A stretch of DNA of 64,000 nucleotides from Shewanella avicenniae (GCF_017354945.1 NZ_CP071503.1:62001-126000), one strand, 5' to 3'. Counted from the stretch's first letter, positions 1 through 10,579 are shown. Numbers and translations: made by a program. Notes: a model not told the origin generated them from the letters alone.

Positions 1-22
1 AGCAACCATTGAGTTGAAATAG

Positions 23-58
23 AAAAGCCGTACAGCCTCTGACTCTGTACGGCTTTTT
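23..58. terminator. Bidirectional intrinsic terminator
   Basis: A 13-bp perfect stem (AAAAGCCGTACAG, 23-35, paired with 45-57) encloses a 9-base loop. A-rich and T-rich arms give a U-tract in either direction. It lies downstream of sulA on the minus strand and could also end a plus-strand gene to the left of the window. Confidence 0.85.
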
Positions 59-179
59 CATTAGATTGGGTGGCACACTGATTGAATGAGCAGCATTTAT
101 GTCGTGGCACTGGCTTCCATTGAGTCAGCGTTGATTGCCTAGCTACTCGCCCCGTCACCGGTCACTGGAAGACGTATCG

Positions 180-656
180 TTAGTGTACCGCTTGCAGCCA
201 GCAACTGGATTGCAACTCTGTGGCCGCGTGCGTTTCTAGCACTATGCCCAATGCGCGGGCGCTCTTGGCCACCAATTGCAGGCGGCGCTTATCTTTATGG
301 TCGAGTTGATCTACCCAACTCACGACAGCACTCGTGGTGCCGCTAGTGAGCGCGCGCTCGGTCGCCCACAACGCTTCCACTTCATCACGCGCATGTACTT
401 GCAGCACCCGATCCATTCGTACACCAGCATTCGCCAAAATGGTTTTGTAGCCTGCAAAGCCGGGATTGATTAACACAATCCAGCGCCCTTGTTGGCTAAG
501 TTGCGCTAATTGGCTGCTGAGTTGTTGCAGCTCGCGGCGACCATTGCTACTGGACGGCAGATTCGACACGCCAACGTCATTAACATCGCTGCTTTCGCTA
601 TCGCGCCATAAGCCGGGGTGACGCGGGGCATTACCTTGCAACATACTCATAGCCAA
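180..656 (-). CDS. sulA: Cell division inhibitor SulA
   Basis: 158-residue protein of the SulA family, the SOS-induced inhibitor that binds FtsZ and delays septation during DNA damage. The conserved core is visible: [15 protein letters not shown] at about residues 57-71, then [19 protein letters not shown] and a segment starting VVSWVDQL. The start codon lies 10 bases inside the end of lexA, so the two genes are translationally coupled and share the lexA promoter with its SOS boxes. In E. coli sulA is elsewhere with its own operator; here coupling to lexA supplies SOS control. The N-terminal 45 residues are poorly conserved, as is usual. Assignment rests on motif and context. Confidence 0.9.
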   Translation of the reverse strand: MAMSMLQGNAPRHPGLWRDSESSDVNDVGVSNLPSSSNGRRELQQLSSQLAQLSQQGRWIVLINPGFAGYKTILANAGVRMDRVLQVHARDEVEALWATERALTSGTTSAVVSWVDQLDHKDKRRLQLVAKSARALGIVLETHAATELQSSCWLQAVH

Positions 657-1267
657 TCTCCGTTACGAATAATGCCAACTGCTAGACCTTCGATGGTGAG
701 TGATTGCTCACTTAGGTCAACTTTAATTGGCTTGTAGGCTTCATTTTCAGCGTGCAGATAGACTACATTGCCTTTGCGTTCGAAGCGCTTCACGGTCACG
801 TCATCTTCGACGCGGGCAACGACCACTTGGCCGTTACGGGCTTCCTGCATTTTGTGAACCGCAAGTAGGTCACCTTCTAGAATGCCGATATCCTTCATAC
901 TGTCGCCGCGTACCCGCAGCAGAAAGTCTGCACTGGGGTGGAACATCATAGGATCAACTTGGTAGAACTGCTCGATATGCTCTTGCGCCAGAATCGGTTC
1001 ACCCGCAGCCACTTGGCCGATCAGCGGCAATCCTTGTTCCTCATCCGCCATCTCTTCTTGTGGCAGACGAATCCCCCGCGAGGTACCGGGCATAATTTCG
1101 ATACAGCCTTTTTTGGCGAGCGCTTTTAGGTGCTCTTCGGCGGCATTGGCACTTTTAAAGCCCAAGCGACGCGCGATTTCAGCACGTGTTGGCGGCATGC
1201 CGGTTTCGGCGATGTTGCGCTTAATCAGATCAAGGATCTGCGATTGTCTTGGCGTCAGAGGTCTCAT
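647..1267 (-). CDS. lexA: LexA repressor
   Basis: 206-residue SOS repressor-protease, close to the usual 202 residues. It has an N-terminal winged helix-turn-helix (about 1-70) and a C-terminal S24 autoprotease domain. The self-cleavage site Ala88-Gly89 (VAAGEP), the nucleophile Ser123 (GDSMKD) and the catalytic Lys160 (VTVKRF) are all present, so it should be RecA-cleavable. The ATG at 1267 follows two operator-like boxes, giving autorepression. It is divergent from plsB and overlaps sulA downstream, an arrangement known in Shewanella-like genomes. Confidence 0.97.
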   Translation of the reverse strand: MRPLTPRQSQILDLIKRNIAETGMPPTRAEIARRLGFKSANAAEEHLKALAKKGCIEIMPGTSRGIRLPQEEMADEEQGLPLIGQVAAGEPILAQEHIEQFYQVDPMMFHPSADFLLRVRGDSMKDIGILEGDLLAVHKMQEARNGQVVVARVEDDVTVKRFERKGNVVYLHAENEAYKPIKVDLSEQSLTIEGLAVGIIRNGDWL

Positions 1268-1275
1268 GATAAATC

Positions 1276-1310
1276 CTGTTTTTTCATACAGTACCTGTCA
1301 GTATATACAG
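1276..1310 (-). promoter_or_regulatory. Tandem LexA (SOS) boxes upstream of lexA-sulA
   Basis: Two 16-base CTG-N10-CAG sites lie upstream of lexA: 1276-1291 (CTGTTTTTTCATACAG) and 1295-1310 (CTGTCAGTATATACAG), 3 bases apart. Both fit the gammaproteobacterial LexA consensus. Tandem sites in front of lexA are typical of strong autorepression. They lie about 100 bases upstream of the divergent plsB start, so an effect on plsB is possible but unproven. Confidence 0.9.
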
Positions 1311-1410
1311 TATTTAGTTTCGTGCAACTATTAACCAATTGGTAGCACGTTAACGCACGCTGGACGGATTCTGGTATTCTATGGTCATCAAACGTAGGTT
1401 TTATAGAAAC

Positions 1411-3834
1411 ATGTCAACTCATACCTCATTCTGGCTGTCTGCCGTTCGCTGGCTTCAACGTAAATTGGTGCACACAGTGGTGGTGCCGCAAGATCCTTTC
1501 GCAGACCTCAATCTCGATCGTGACCGTCCGGTTGTTTATGTGATGAAGACCGAATCGTGCAGCGATAAAGCCGCACTGGCCGATGTGACCTACAAACTGG
1601 GAATGCCGAGCCCGTACTCAGCGTTGAGCTTGGCTGAGCACTCGCTACCACGGGTGTTGTGTTTGGAAGATGCCAAACCCTTGTTCGGTGCCCGTAAGCA
1701 GAATCACGCTTATCTCAGCACTTTTCGTCAGTTGTTGAGCTTGCACCAGCAAGATCCCGCGTTGGATGTGCAGTTGGTGCCGGTGAGCCTCTATTGGGGA
1801 CGTACCCCGGGTAAAGAAGATGACACCATGCGCGCCGCCGTATTTGAGCGTGAAAGCCCAAGCTGGCTGCGCAAGTTTCTGATGATTTTATTCCTCGGCC
1901 GCGACAACTTTGTTCAGTTTGCCAATGCGGTGTCATTGCGGGTGATGGCCGAGCAACATGGCACCGACGAGGCGATTGCCCATAAACTGTCGCGGGTAGC
2001 ACGGGTGCATTTCCGCCGTCAACGCAAAGTGATGACCGGGCCAGTATTGCCTAATCGCCAAGCACTGTTTGCCGAGTTGCTGCGCAGTGACAATATTCAA
2101 GAAGCGATCAACGAAGAGGCGGCGTCGAAGAAGATTTCTCAATCAGAAGCGCGCCACGTCGCAGAAAAATATCTTGATGAGATTGCGGCGGATTACTCTG
2201 ACAGCTTGATCCGCATCTCTGAGCGTTTGCTGACCTGGTTGTGGAACAAACTCTACAGCGGGATCAACATTAAGGGCGCTGAGCAGATCCGCCAATTGCA
2301 TCATGACGGCCATGAAATTGTCTATGTGCCGTGTCACCGCAGCCATATGGATTACCTGCTGCTGTCTTACATTCTCTATTTTCAAGGGATGGTACCGCCG
2401 CATATCGCTGCGGGGATCAACCTTAACTTTTGGCCCGCAGGGCCTATGTTCCGCCGCGGTGGTGCTTTCTTTATTCGTCGCAGTTTCAATGGTAATAAGC
2501 TCTATACAGCGGTGTTTAAAGAGTACCTCGACCGCTTATTCGCCAAAGGCTATTCGGTGGAGTATTTCACCGAAGGTGGCCGTTCGCGTACTGGGCGATT
2601 GTTAGCGCCCAAGACCGGCATGCTGGCGATGACCATGCACTCAGTGTTGCGCGGCATTGAACGCCCCGTCACTTTGGTGCCAGTCTATTTGGGTTATGAC
2701 CATGTGATGGAAGTGGCCACCTATCTGAAGGAGCTGCGCGGCTCCGAGAAGAAAAAGGAATCGGTGTGGCAGGTGCTGGGCGCGATCCGTAAGCTGGGCA
2801 ATTTCGGCCAAGGTTATGTGAATTTTGGCGAGCCTATTAACTTGCAGCAATTCCTCACTGAAAAGCAGCCGGACTGGCGCAATATTGATCCTGAGTCTGA
2901 GCAAAAGCCTGCTTGGCTAACCCCTGCGGTCAATTCGCTGGCAACGAAAGTGATGACGCGCATCAATGATGCCGCCGCCGCAACCGCTGTCACCCTCACC
3001 AGCACAGTGTTATTGGCGACCGAACAAAACGCACTTGAGCGTGGCAAGCTGGAGCACCAACTTAACTTCTATCTCGATCTGTTAAAACAAGTGCCTTACA
3101 CAGGTTTTATCTCGGTTGCCGAGGGTGATGGTGCCGCCTTGTTGCAACAGGGCTTAGATCTTAAAAAATTCTGTATTCAAAATGATGGAATTGGCGATAT
3201 AGTGTCCATTGATGAAAATGTTGCGGTAACCATGACTTATTACCGAAACAACATCATTCATCTGTTTGCGATTCCCTCATTGTTAGCATGTTGCCTAATT
3301 GGCTTTGAAAACAGCAATCGCGAACAGATGCATCAGGTGCTGCAACGCCTGTATCCATTGTTGAAAGCCGAGCTGTTTATGGGCTGCCAACAGGTACAGC
3401 AATATGCCGATAAATTGCTGGCACGATTTGCGTCTATGGGCTTTATCAGCGGTGATGATCAGCAATGGCGCGTAACGCCAGAAGGCGAGCTGCCACTGAC
3501 GCTGCTGGCCGAAGTGATGAGTGAAACGCTGCAACGTTACGCGATGATCTTCAACCTGCTGGCAGCCAATCCGCAAATTGAGCGTGGCGATTTAGAGTTA
3601 GAAAGCCATCTTTTGGCCAGCCGACTCGGCCGTTTGCATGGCATAACAGCACCGGAATTCTACGACAAGAAGTTGTACTCAATGCTCAGTATAAAACTCA
3701 AAGAGCTTGGGTATCTCAACAATAACAACAATATGGATGAGATTTCCGCCGTGCGCGATCTAGTTAACCAGTTATTGACGCCTCAAGTTCGTCAAACAAT
3801 TGTTGCCAGTGCGGAAGTCCAACAGGAGAGTTGA
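1411..3834 (+). CDS. plsB: Glycerol-3-phosphate 1-O-acyltransferase PlsB
   Basis: Inner-membrane enzyme that transfers an acyl chain from acyl-ACP or acyl-CoA to position 1 of sn-glycerol 3-phosphate, the first step of phospholipid synthesis. The acyltransferase HX4D motif is in [11 protein letters not shown] and the substrate-binding motif in EGGRSRTGR. Starting at the ATG at 1411 gives 807 residues, the length of E. coli PlsB; the frame is open from an ATG at 1381 (817 residues), which would add an unusual leader. The N-terminus [16 protein letters not shown] is family-typical. The stop overlaps the start of the next gene. Confidence 0.96.
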   Translation: MSTHTSFWLSAVRWLQRKLVHTVVVPQDPFADLNLDRDRPVVYVMKTESCSDKAALADVTYKLGMPSPYSALSLAEHSLPRVLCLEDAKPLFGARKQNHAYLSTFRQLLSLHQQDPALDVQLVPVSLYWGRTPGKEDDTMRAAVFERESPSWLRKFLMILFLGRDNFVQFANAVSLRVMAEQHGTDEAIAHKLSRVARVHFRRQRKVMTGPVLPNRQALFAELLRSDNIQEAINEEAASKKISQSEARHVAEKYLDEIAADYSDSLIRISERLLTWLWNKLYSGINIKGAEQIRQLHHDGHEIVYVPCHRSHMDYLLLSYILYFQGMVPPHIAAGINLNFWPAGPMFRRGGAFFIRRSFNGNKLYTAVFKEYLDRLFAKGYSVEYFTEGGRSRTGRLLAPKTGMLAMTMHSVLRGIERPVTLVPVYLGYDHVMEVATYLKELRGSEKKKESVWQVLGAIRKLGNFGQGYVNFGEPINLQQFLTEKQPDWRNIDPESEQKPAWLTPAVNSLATKVMTRINDAAAATAVTLTSTVLLATEQNALERGKLEHQLNFYLDLLKQVPYTGFISVAEGDGAALLQQGLDLKKFCIQNDGIGDIVSIDENVAVTMTYYRNNIIHLFAIPSLLACCLIGFENSNREQMHQVLQRLYPLLKAELFMGCQQVQQYADKLLARFASMGFISGDDQQWRVTPEGELPLTLLAEVMSETLQRYAMIFNLLAANPQIERGDLELESHLLASRLGRLHGITAPEFYDKKLYSMLSIKLKELGYLNNNNNMDEISAVRDLVNQLLTPQVRQTIVASAEVQQES

Positions 3835-5081
3835 TGAAGCACAGCAACAGCCCTGATTCGCCGCGGTCGTTGATCGGCGGGGCGATGATTATTGCCGGTA
3901 CCACGGTCGGTGCCGGTATGTTTTCGCTACCTGTGACTGGCGCCGGCATGTGGTTTAGTTATGCCGCGATCATGCTGGTCGGTGTGTGGTTCTGCATGTG
4001 GATGTCGGGGTTACTGCTACTCGAAACCAACCTGCATTTTGAACCGGGTGCCAGCTTTGACACCTTAACCCGCAAAACCCTCGGCCAGTTCTGGCGGGTG
4101 GTCAATGGCGCTTCTATCGCCTTTGTGCTCTACATTCTCACCTACGCCTACATCAGTGGCGGCGGTTCCATCGTAAATCATGCGATTTCATTTTCAGGGC
4201 TAGATCTGCCACAAAGTATGGCGGCGTTAGTGTTCGCCATTGTGCTGGCGTTAGTGGTGATGGTGTCGACCAAAGCGGTTGATCGTTTCACCACCATTAT
4301 GATTGGCGGCATGGTGATCTCCTTCGTATTGGCCATCGGCAATCTGTGGCTGGAAGTCGATCCGGTCAAGCTGTGGCAACCGGATGGTGAGCAAGTGTTT
4401 TCGCCTTACTTGTGGGCCGCCATTCCCTTCGGCCTCACTAGCTTTGGTTACCACGGTAATGTGCCATCGTTGATGAAATATTACGGTCGCCAGCCCAAGA
4501 CTATTGTTAAAGCGATCAGCATAGGTACCGCGTTTGCGCTGGTGATTTACCTCGGCTGGATGGTTGCCACCATGGGCAATCTCAGCCGTAGCTCATTTGC
4601 TGAGGTAATTGCCGCCGGTGGCAACATGGGCGTGCTGGTGGGCGCGCTGCAAAACGTGGTCGACAGCGACTTGATGAACAGCATGTTGACCCTGTTTGCT
4701 AACCTCGCAGTGGCCAGCTCCTTCCTTGGGGTGACGCTGGGGTTATTCGACTATGTGGCGGATCTGTTTGGCTTTGATGATAGCCGCAGCGGCCGTATCA
4801 AAACCTCACTGGTGACCTTTGTGCCGCCGACCATACTGGGCGTGTTATTCCCTGATGGCTTTTTGATTGCGATTGGCTTTGCCGGTTTAGCGGCCACCAT
4901 TTGGGCAGTCATTGTGCCAGCCCTGATGGCCTATCGTTCACGTCAGCTATTTGCTGAAGCCAAAGGCTTTAGAGTGCCAGGCGGGACACCGCTGATTGTG
5001 ATTGTGGTGCTCTTTGGTGTGGTCACTGCGGTGTGTCATCTGTTATCGATGGCCAACATTCTACCTGTGTACCACGGCTAA
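3834..5081 (+). CDS. Aromatic amino acid permease (HAAAP family, TyrP/Mtr-like)
   Basis: 415-residue inner-membrane proton symporter of the hydroxy/aromatic amino acid permease family. About 11 hydrophobic segments are visible. The first carries the family signature GGAMIIAGTTVGAGMFSLP, and a later conserved stretch begins SFGYHGNVPSL. The ATG at 3834 overlaps the plsB TGA stop (TGATG), so translation is probably coupled; a TTG at 3831 is the alternative start. Substrate choice between tyrosine and tryptophan cannot be read from the sequence. Confidence 0.9.
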   Translation: MKHSNSPDSPRSLIGGAMIIAGTTVGAGMFSLPVTGAGMWFSYAAIMLVGVWFCMWMSGLLLLETNLHFEPGASFDTLTRKTLGQFWRVVNGASIAFVLYILTYAYISGGGSIVNHAISFSGLDLPQSMAALVFAIVLALVVMVSTKAVDRFTTIMIGGMVISFVLAIGNLWLEVDPVKLWQPDGEQVFSPYLWAAIPFGLTSFGYHGNVPSLMKYYGRQPKTIVKAISIGTAFALVIYLGWMVATMGNLSRSSFAEVIAAGGNMGVLVGALQNVVDSDLMNSMLTLFANLAVASSFLGVTLGLFDYVADLFGFDDSRSGRIKTSLVTFVPPTILGVLFPDGFLIAIGFAGLAATIWAVIVPALMAYRSRQLFAEAKGFRVPGGTPLIVIVVLFGVVTAVCHLLSMANILPVYHG

Positions 5082-5092
5082 GCCTGCGGGGT

Positions 5093-5123
5093 GACTAGCG
5101 CGGCGATAAAAGCAGCGCTAGTC
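5093..5123. other. Hairpin downstream of the permease gene
   Basis: A 9-bp perfect inverted repeat (GACTAGCGC at 5093-5101 with GCGCTAGTC at 5115-5123) has a 13-base loop. No U-tract follows, so it is not a canonical intrinsic terminator. It may protect the mRNA 3' end. Confidence 0.5.
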
Positions 5124-5210
5124 AACTTAAGGTAAACGTTAACTTAATGACCTGCTTGACATTTTTTTTGGTTGCAGTAATTTAAGCGCACAGCGTCACG
5201 CTGTTCTCTC

Positions 5211-5284
5211 GCGGGTGTAGTTCAATGGTAGAACGGCAGCTTCCCAAGCTGCATACGAGGGTTCGATTCCCTTCACCCGCTCCA
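5211..5284 (+). tRNA. tRNA-Gly (anticodon CCC)
   Basis: 74 bases including an encoded CCA. The acceptor stem pairs GCGGGTG with CACCCGC. The anticodon stem GCAGC/GCTGC encloses loop TTCCCAA, giving anticodon CCC that reads GGG. The T-loop TTCGATT is present. The gene stands alone between the permease and cys genes, and no integration is seen here. Confidence 0.95.
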
Positions 5285-5340
5285 ATGATCTCCGCTGAAA
5301 TTTCTTTTTTATCCGGCAATTTTTTGATGGTTAGCCCAAT

Positions 5341-5383
5341 AAAAAACCACTGTGATTACTGCATCTTGCAGAAATAACAGTGG
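5341..5383 (-). terminator. Intrinsic terminator of the sulfate transport operon
   Basis: On the minus strand a stem of CCACTGT/ACAGTGG (5347-5353 and 5377-5383) with an inner CTGCA/TGCAG pairing is followed by a T-tract (A run at 5341-5346 on the plus strand). It lies just after cysA. Confidence 0.8.
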
Positions 5384-5405
5384 CTTGATCTTTGTTGGCG
5401 TGCGC

Positions 5406-6536
5406 TTAGATATCGAATACTAGGCTGCCCGGCGGCAGGAACGGCCAGTTAAGCCGACTTGGGGTGGTTGCTCCTTGCTCACCAAAGAAGTAACCGGTTT
5501 GCGGCGTAGCAAATACTTGGCTGCCTTTTGTTAGCCCCAACTGTTTCACGCGCTGATGGCTGAATGTTGCTTCCCACAACTCATCGCTATCCCAACCGCG
5601 CGGCGCCAGTTCAACACGCGCTTCGGCACCAATTGCGGTTACCGCCACTACATCAAACGGCAAACAGGCTTGGCTATTCGGTTTGTCGGCTAATTCCAGT
5701 TCGTGGCTACGAACGTATAACACGCCATTTTGCTGCAGCTCAGTTTGTTCGGGCGGTACCAGAAATGCTTCTCCGTTGCGCCAGTGATCTTGCTGCCAAT
5801 CGACATTCAGCACGTTAACGTTACCGAGAAAATCAAACACAAAGCGACTGTTGGGCTGCGCATACAGTTCCGCAGGGGCATTGATCTGCTCAATATGGCC
5901 GTTGCTCATCACCACCACCCGATCAGACAGTTCCAATGCTTCGTCCTGATCGTGAGTCACGAACACGCTGGTGAATTTGAGTTCGTCATGCAGGCTGCGC
6001 AGCCAACGGCGTAACTCTTTACGTACCTTGGCATCCAATGCGCCGAATGGCTCATCCAGCAGCAGCACTTCAGGTTGCGTGGCCAATGCGCGTGCCAGCG
6101 CAATCCGCTGCTTTTGCCCGCCAGAGAGTTGTTCTGGGTAGCGTTGTGCCAAATGCGCCAGCTGGACGGTTTCCAACAGTTGGTTCACCCGCTGTTTGAT
6201 TTCTGCGGCGGATGGCCGTTGCTTTCGTGGCATCACTTGCAGACCAAAGGCGACGTTTTCTGCCACCGTCATGTGGCGAAACAGCGCGTAGTTTTGGAAA
6301 ACAAAACCCACACGACGTTCACGCACATGCACTTGAGTAACGTCCCGGTCACCAAAATAAAGTTGGCCGCTATCCGCCCCTTCAAGCCCAGCGATAATAC
6401 GCAGCAAGGTGGTTTTACCTGAGCCAGAAGGCCCCAGTAGCCCGATCATCTCTCCCTCTTGAATATCAAGATTGAGCGGCGACAGTGCCTGAAACTGGCC
6501 AAATTTTTTGGAAATATTAGCAAGACGAATACTCAT
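5406..6536 (-). CDS. cysA: Sulfate/thiosulfate ABC transporter ATPase CysA
   Basis: 376-residue cytoplasmic ATPase that powers sulfate and thiosulfate import through CysT and CysW. Walker A is GPSGSGKT (35-42), the ABC signature LSGGQ (137-141) and Walker B LLLDEP (158-163), with the D-loop and the H-loop histidine ([11 protein letters not shown]). A C-terminal TOBE-like regulatory region follows residue 240. It is last in the operon sbp-cysT-cysW-cysA, and its start overlaps the cysW stop by 4 bases. Confidence 0.96.
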   Translation of the reverse strand: MSIRLANISKKFGQFQALSPLNLDIQEGEMIGLLGPSGSGKTTLLRIIAGLEGADSGQLYFGDRDVTQVHVRERRVGFVFQNYALFRHMTVAENVAFGLQVMPRKQRPSAAEIKQRVNQLLETVQLAHLAQRYPEQLSGGQKQRIALARALATQPEVLLLDEPFGALDAKVRKELRRWLRSLHDELKFTSVFVTHDQDEALELSDRVVVMSNGHIEQINAPAELYAQPNSRFVFDFLGNVNVLNVDWQQDHWRNGEAFLVPPEQTELQQNGVLYVRSHELELADKPNSQACLPFDVVAVTAIGAEARVELAPRGWDSDELWEATFSHQRVKQLGLTKGSQVFATPQTGYFFGEQGATTPSRLNWPFLPPGSLVFDI

Positions 6537-7399
6537 AATTGGCTCTGCTCATTATCGTTATGGGCGGATAAACTGCGTTGTTGGCGCCATTCCACGATAG
6601 CTTTTAACAACAAGGTAAATAGGGCGATTAATGCCAACAGCGAGGCGCTGGCAAAGGCCGCTTCAGCCTGATAATCCTCATACAGCAGCTGCACGTGCAG
6701 CGGTAGGGTGTTGGTTTCACCGCGAATATTGCCAGACACCACGGCCACCGCACCGAACTCGCCAACGGCTCTCGCATTGGTGAGGATCACCCCGTAAATC
6801 AGTGCCCACTTGATATTGGGCAGGGTGACGCGGCGGAATAATTGCCACCACGAAGCACCGAGAATTACCGCCGCTTCCTCTTCAGACGGGCCCTGCTGTT
6901 GCATCAGCGGGATCAGCTCACGCGCCACGAAGGGGCAGGTGACGAAGATGGTCACCAGCAGAATGCCCGGCCAGGCAAACATCACTTGCAGATCGTGTTC
7001 AAACAGCCATTCACCTAACCAACCGCTGTTGCCATAAAGCAGCAGATACAGCAAACCGGCCACCACTGGCGATACTGCAAACGGAATATCCATCAAGGTG
7101 ATGAGAATTTTGCGCCCGGGAAATTCAAACCGGGTGACACACCATGCCAGCAGTACCCCAAACACCAGGTTAATCGGTACGGTTAGCGCCGCCACCATCA
7201 GTGTTAACCCGATCGCATGCAGTGAATCTGGGTCAGATAAATGGTTGAGGTATTGCTGCACACCGCCAGCAAAGGCCTGTTGGAAAATACTCGCCAGCGG
7301 CACCAACAAAAACAGGCAGCTTAGTAACACAGCAAGGGTGATCAGCGACCATTTGATGAGCGGCGCATCGCCTACGCTGGCAGGTTTAAATGAACTCAT
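6533..7399 (-). CDS. cysW: Sulfate ABC transporter permease CysW
   Basis: 288-residue inner-membrane permease with about six membrane segments and the BPD_transp_1 domain. The EAA loop that docks to CysA is visible around [18 protein letters not shown]. It pairs with CysT to form the channel for sulfate delivered by the periplasmic binding protein. The gene starts 9 bases after cysT and overlaps cysA by 4 bases. Confidence 0.95.
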   Translation of the reverse strand: MSSFKPASVGDAPLIKWSLITLAVLLSCLFLLVPLASIFQQAFAGGVQQYLNHLSDPDSLHAIGLTLMVAALTVPINLVFGVLLAWCVTRFEFPGRKILITLMDIPFAVSPVVAGLLYLLLYGNSGWLGEWLFEHDLQVMFAWPGILLVTIFVTCPFVARELIPLMQQQGPSEEEAAVILGASWWQLFRRVTLPNIKWALIYGVILTNARAVGEFGAVAVVSGNIRGETNTLPLHVQLLYEDYQAEAAFASASLLALIALFTLLLKAIVEWRQQRSLSAHNDNEQSQL

Positions 7400-7408
7400 C
7401 TGCGCTCC

Positions 7409-8269
7409 TTAACGTCCACGAATACGGCGCAGGTAACGCGCTTGCCACAGGTTGATCAACAGCAGCAGTAATAACGAGGTCATCAACACCACCGAAGCAA
7501 TCGCGCTGGCACCGGCAAAATCAAACTCCTGCAACTTCACGAAAATCATCAAAGAGGTAATTTCGCTGATATAGGGCATGTTGCCAGCAATAAAAATCAC
7601 CGCGCCAAATTCGCCTAAGCTGCGGGTGAAGGATAACGCTGCACCTACCATCAAGGCGGGCCACAGTGACGGCAGAATAATGCGCCAGAACACCGCAGCA
7701 TCTGACGCACCGAGCGTCATACCTGCTTCTTCTTCATCGTGGGATAACTCTTCTAGCACCGGCTGCACGGTGCGCACCACAAACGGAATACTGGTAAACA
7801 CCATCGCCACCACAATCCCTAACGGCGAGTAGGCGACTTTAATACCTAGTGTCGCTAATAGACTGCCGATTTGGCCGTTCTCCGCATAGAGGGTGGCTAG
7901 GGTAATCCCCGCCACGGCCGTTGGCAGCGCAAACGGCAGATCCACTAACGCATCCAACAGACGTTTGCCGGGAAACTCATAACGCACCAGCACCCACGCC
8001 AATAACAGGCCAAACAAGCAATTGAATATTGACGCGGCCAATGCCGAAAGCAGGGTGACTTTATAACTGGCCACCACACGCGGATCGGCAACCACGTTCC
8101 AATATTCCGCCCAACTCATGGTGCTGGTTTGCATGATCAGTCCGGTGGTGGGCAGCAGCAGGATCAAGCTAACAAACAGCAAGGACACCCCTAAGCTGAT
8201 GCTAAACCCTGGTAACACCCGTTTATGGCGCAAGCGCCCGTTATTCAACATCACAGAATTAGCCACCAC
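7409..8269 (-). CDS. cysT: Sulfate ABC transporter permease CysT
   Basis: 286-residue inner-membrane permease (also called CysU) with about six membrane segments. The EAA motif lies in EEEAGMTLGASDAAVFWR, and a segment beginning TRSLGEFGAVIF matches the sulfate/molybdate permease family. The longest frame begins at a GTG at 8269; an ATG six codons in (MLNNGRLRHK) is an alternative. A 151-base gap with a hairpin separates it from sbp, so binding protein and permease may be expressed at different levels. Confidence 0.94.
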   Translation of the reverse strand: MVANSVMLNNGRLRHKRVLPGFSISLGVSLLFVSLILLLPTTGLIMQTSTMSWAEYWNVVADPRVVASYKVTLLSALAASIFNCLFGLLLAWVLVRYEFPGKRLLDALVDLPFALPTAVAGITLATLYAENGQIGSLLATLGIKVAYSPLGIVVAMVFTSIPFVVRTVQPVLEELSHDEEEAGMTLGASDAAVFWRIILPSLWPALMVGAALSFTRSLGEFGAVIFIAGNMPYISEITSLMIFVKLQEFDFAGASAIASVVLMTSLLLLLLINLWQARYLRRIRGR

Positions 8270-8369
8270 ATATCGTTCATTGAATTTGAGTATCGCAGCT
8301 TCAAATTCGATTGACTGCTTGCATACCGTTGTTAAAAACGACCAATAAAAACCTATCAGTTACAGACCA

Positions 8370-8396
8370 CTAGACCCAGGACTGGCCTAGGTCTAG
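8370..8396 (-). promoter_or_regulatory. Hairpin between sbp and cysT
   Basis: A perfect 7-bp stem (CTAGACC at 8370-8376, GGTCTAG at 8390-8396) lies in the sbp-cysT gap. No T-tract is seen. Such intercistronic hairpins after binding-protein genes often stabilise the upstream message or attenuate read-through; here that role is inferred. Confidence 0.5.
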
Positions 8397-8420
8397 GAAG
8401 TTGCTTATCAACCCGAGCGC

Positions 8421-9428
8421 TTAGCGCTTCAACAGTTGATCCAGCTTAGCGCCGTTAGCAAATTGGGTTTTCATCGCGTTGTCCCAACCGCCGATGATAT
8501 TCTCTACGGTCAGCAGGTCAACTTCTGGGAATTTTTCGGCAAATTCCGCTTTCACTTTATCGTTGTGAATACGGTAGTTAAACCCAGCCAGCAGACGTTG
8601 TGCTTCTTCGCTGTACAGGTAGCTTAAGTACTCGGTTGCCAGTTCTTCGTTACCGTTACGTTTGGCGTTTTTCTCCACCACGGCTACTGGGAACTCTGCC
8701 AGAATCGAGGTCTTAGGCACCACAACTTGGTAGTCGTCAGTACCGTATTGTTGACGAATGTTGTTCACTTCAGATTCAAAGGTAATCAACACATCACCAA
8801 TACCACGCTCAACAAATGAGGTAGTCGCGCCACGGCCGCCCGTATCAAATACCGCTACGTTGCCCAGCAGGGTTTTGAGGAACTTGTCCAACGCCGCTTG
8901 ATCGTCTTTGCCATACAGCTTTTGTGCATAACCCAAGGCGGCTAAGTAGGTATAACGAGCGTTACCTGAGGTTTTAGGATTAGGGAACACCAGTTTTACG
9001 TCATCCTTGGTCAAATCACCCCAATCGCTGATCTGCTTCGGATTACCTTTACGCACCAAAAACGCGATGGTGGAGTAGTAAGGTGAACTAGCGTTCGGCA
9101 GCAGTTGTTGCCAATTTGCTGGGATCAACTTGCCACGATCAGCCAATACCTGCACATCGGTCACTTGGTTGAAGGTCACCACATCGGCAGGTAAACCTTG
9201 CAGAATCGAGCGCGCTTGCGCTGATGAACCTGCGTGCGACTGTTTGATTTCAACAGTTTTACCGGTTTTCTCTTCCCAGTGTTTAGCAAACACAGGGTTA
9301 TAGGCACTGAACAGCTCCCGCGCGATATCGTAAGAGGTATTCAGCAGTGTTTGATCTGCGGCTGCCACGTTGAGTGAGGTGCCCAGAAACAGGGTTCCCA
9401 CTAGGGCCTTTATCAATTTGACTGACAT
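8421..9428 (-). CDS. sbp: Periplasmic sulfate-binding protein
   Basis: 335-residue periplasmic binding protein of the Sbp/CysP family that captures sulfate (or thiosulfate) for CysTWA. A Sec signal peptide ends near VAAADQ (about residue 25). Mature-protein signatures include LLNTSYDIARELF near the N-terminus, SHAGSSAQARSILQGLPADV, GNPKQISDWGDL and TFESEVNNI. It is the first gene of the operon and divergent from cysM across 206 bases, where a CysB-type activator would be expected; I see no clear consensus site. Confidence 0.94.
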   Translation of the reverse strand: MSVKLIKALVGTLFLGTSLNVAAADQTLLNTSYDIARELFSAYNPVFAKHWEEKTGKTVEIKQSHAGSSAQARSILQGLPADVVTFNQVTDVQVLADRGKLIPANWQQLLPNASSPYYSTIAFLVRKGNPKQISDWGDLTKDDVKLVFPNPKTSGNARYTYLAALGYAQKLYGKDDQAALDKFLKTLLGNVAVFDTGGRGATTSFVERGIGDVLITFESEVNNIRQQYGTDDYQVVVPKTSILAEFPVAVVEKNAKRNGNEELATEYLSYLYSEEAQRLLAGFNYRIHNDKVKAEFAEKFPEVDLLTVENIIGGWDNAMKTQFANGAKLDQLLKR

Positions 9429-9634
9429 TTTTACTCCTTAATCTGACAACAGCGTCAGTGTGTTGCGATATAGAGTAATAGATGTGATTTTTTATAAGAA
9501 GATGTGTATCTAGAGCTTTTTGGAATAACTATTAGCGAATAATTGTATGTCGCCGACAAAAATCGCCGTGTTTGTGACCGATAACCGTCTTAGAATAGAG
9601 CCACGCAAATTTTCGATAAAAGATTTAAAGGATC

Positions 9635-10519
9635 ATGGCAGTGTCTGATTTTCCGACCATTGAAGCCTGCATTGGGCAAACGCCGTTAGTACGTCTGCAA
9701 CGGTTAGACTGTGGTAGTGCCACCGTACTGTTAAAACTTGAAGGGAATAACCCTGCGGGTTCAGTCAAAGACCGCGCAGCACTGAATATGATCGTGCAGG
9801 CCGAACAGCGACAAGAGATCCACCCTGGCGATACGCTTATTGAAGCGACCAGCGGCAATACCGGCATTGCGTTAGCGATGGCGGCGGCAATCAAAGGCTA
9901 CAAGATGATTTTGATTATGCCGAGGGATTCTACCCAAGAACGTAAAGACGCCATGCAAGCCTACGGTGCCGAGTTGCTGCTGGTGGGCAATATGGAAGAG
10001 GCGCGCGATTTGGCGCTGGCGATGCAAGCCGAAGGCAAGGGCAAGGTGTTGGATCAGTTCAACAATGAAGATAATGCCAATGCTCATTACCTCACCACCG
10101 GCCCAGAAATTTGGCAGCAAAGCCAAGGCAAGATTACCCACTTTGTGTCAAGCATGGGCACAACCGGCACCATTATGGGCGTCTCGCGTTACCTGAAACA
10201 GCAAAATAGCGATGTGACGATTGTGGGATTACAGCCTGCTGCTGGCAGTTCAATTCCGGGTATTCGGCGCTGGCCACAAGAATATCTGCCGACCATTTTT
10301 GATCCGTCACGCGTGGATCTGGTGCTGGATATTGAAGCGCAAGACGCACAGCAGATGGCGCGCACTTTAGCGAGGGAAGAGGGCATTTGTGCTGGTGTTT
10401 CATCGGGCGGTGCGGTGTTTGCTGCATTGCAGATTGCCAAACAAAACCCCGGCGCGGTGGTGGTGGCAATTATTTGCGACCGCGGCGATCGTTACTTGTC
10501 ATCGGGGCTATTTTCTTAA
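9635..10519 (+). CDS. cysM: Cysteine synthase B (CysM)
   Basis: 294-residue pyridoxal-phosphate enzyme that makes cysteine (or S-sulfocysteine from thiosulfate) from O-acetylserine. The cofactor lysine is Lys45 in NPAGSVKDRAAL, the substrate loop is EATSGNTGIALA (about 70-81) and the phosphate-binding loop is SMGTTGTIMG. The C-terminal CDRGDRYLSSGLF is typical of CysM rather than CysK. It lies next to the sulfate/thiosulfate importer, which makes pathway sense. Confidence 0.95.
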   Translation: MAVSDFPTIEACIGQTPLVRLQRLDCGSATVLLKLEGNNPAGSVKDRAALNMIVQAEQRQEIHPGDTLIEATSGNTGIALAMAAAIKGYKMILIMPRDSTQERKDAMQAYGAELLLVGNMEEARDLALAMQAEGKGKVLDQFNNEDNANAHYLTTGPEIWQQSQGKITHFVSSMGTTGTIMGVSRYLKQQNSDVTIVGLQPAAGSSIPGIRRWPQEYLPTIFDPSRVDLVLDIEAQDAQQMARTLAREEGICAGVSSGGAVFAALQIAKQNPGAVVVAIICDRGDRYLSSGLFS

Positions 10520-10539
10520 GCTCGCCAAGGGTAAACCGC

Positions 10540-10568
10540 AAAACGCTCACGTTACCTGTGAGCGTTTT
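10540..10568. terminator. Bidirectional terminator between cysM and greB
   Basis: An 11-bp stem (AAAACGCTCAC, 10540-10550, with GTGAGCGTTTT, 10558-10568) has a 7-base loop, with T-tracts in both directions. It separates the convergent cysM and the ancestral greB. Confidence 0.9.
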
Positions 10569-10579
10569 TGTTTTTGGCG

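Noticed and set aside
1276..1310. SOS boxes as operators of plsB
   Set aside because: They lie near the lexA start and far from plsB; no separate box is seen close to plsB.
5211..5284. tRNA-Gly as a possible island attachment site
   Set aside because: No partial tRNA duplication or integrase beside it; flanking genes are core. The island uses greB instead.
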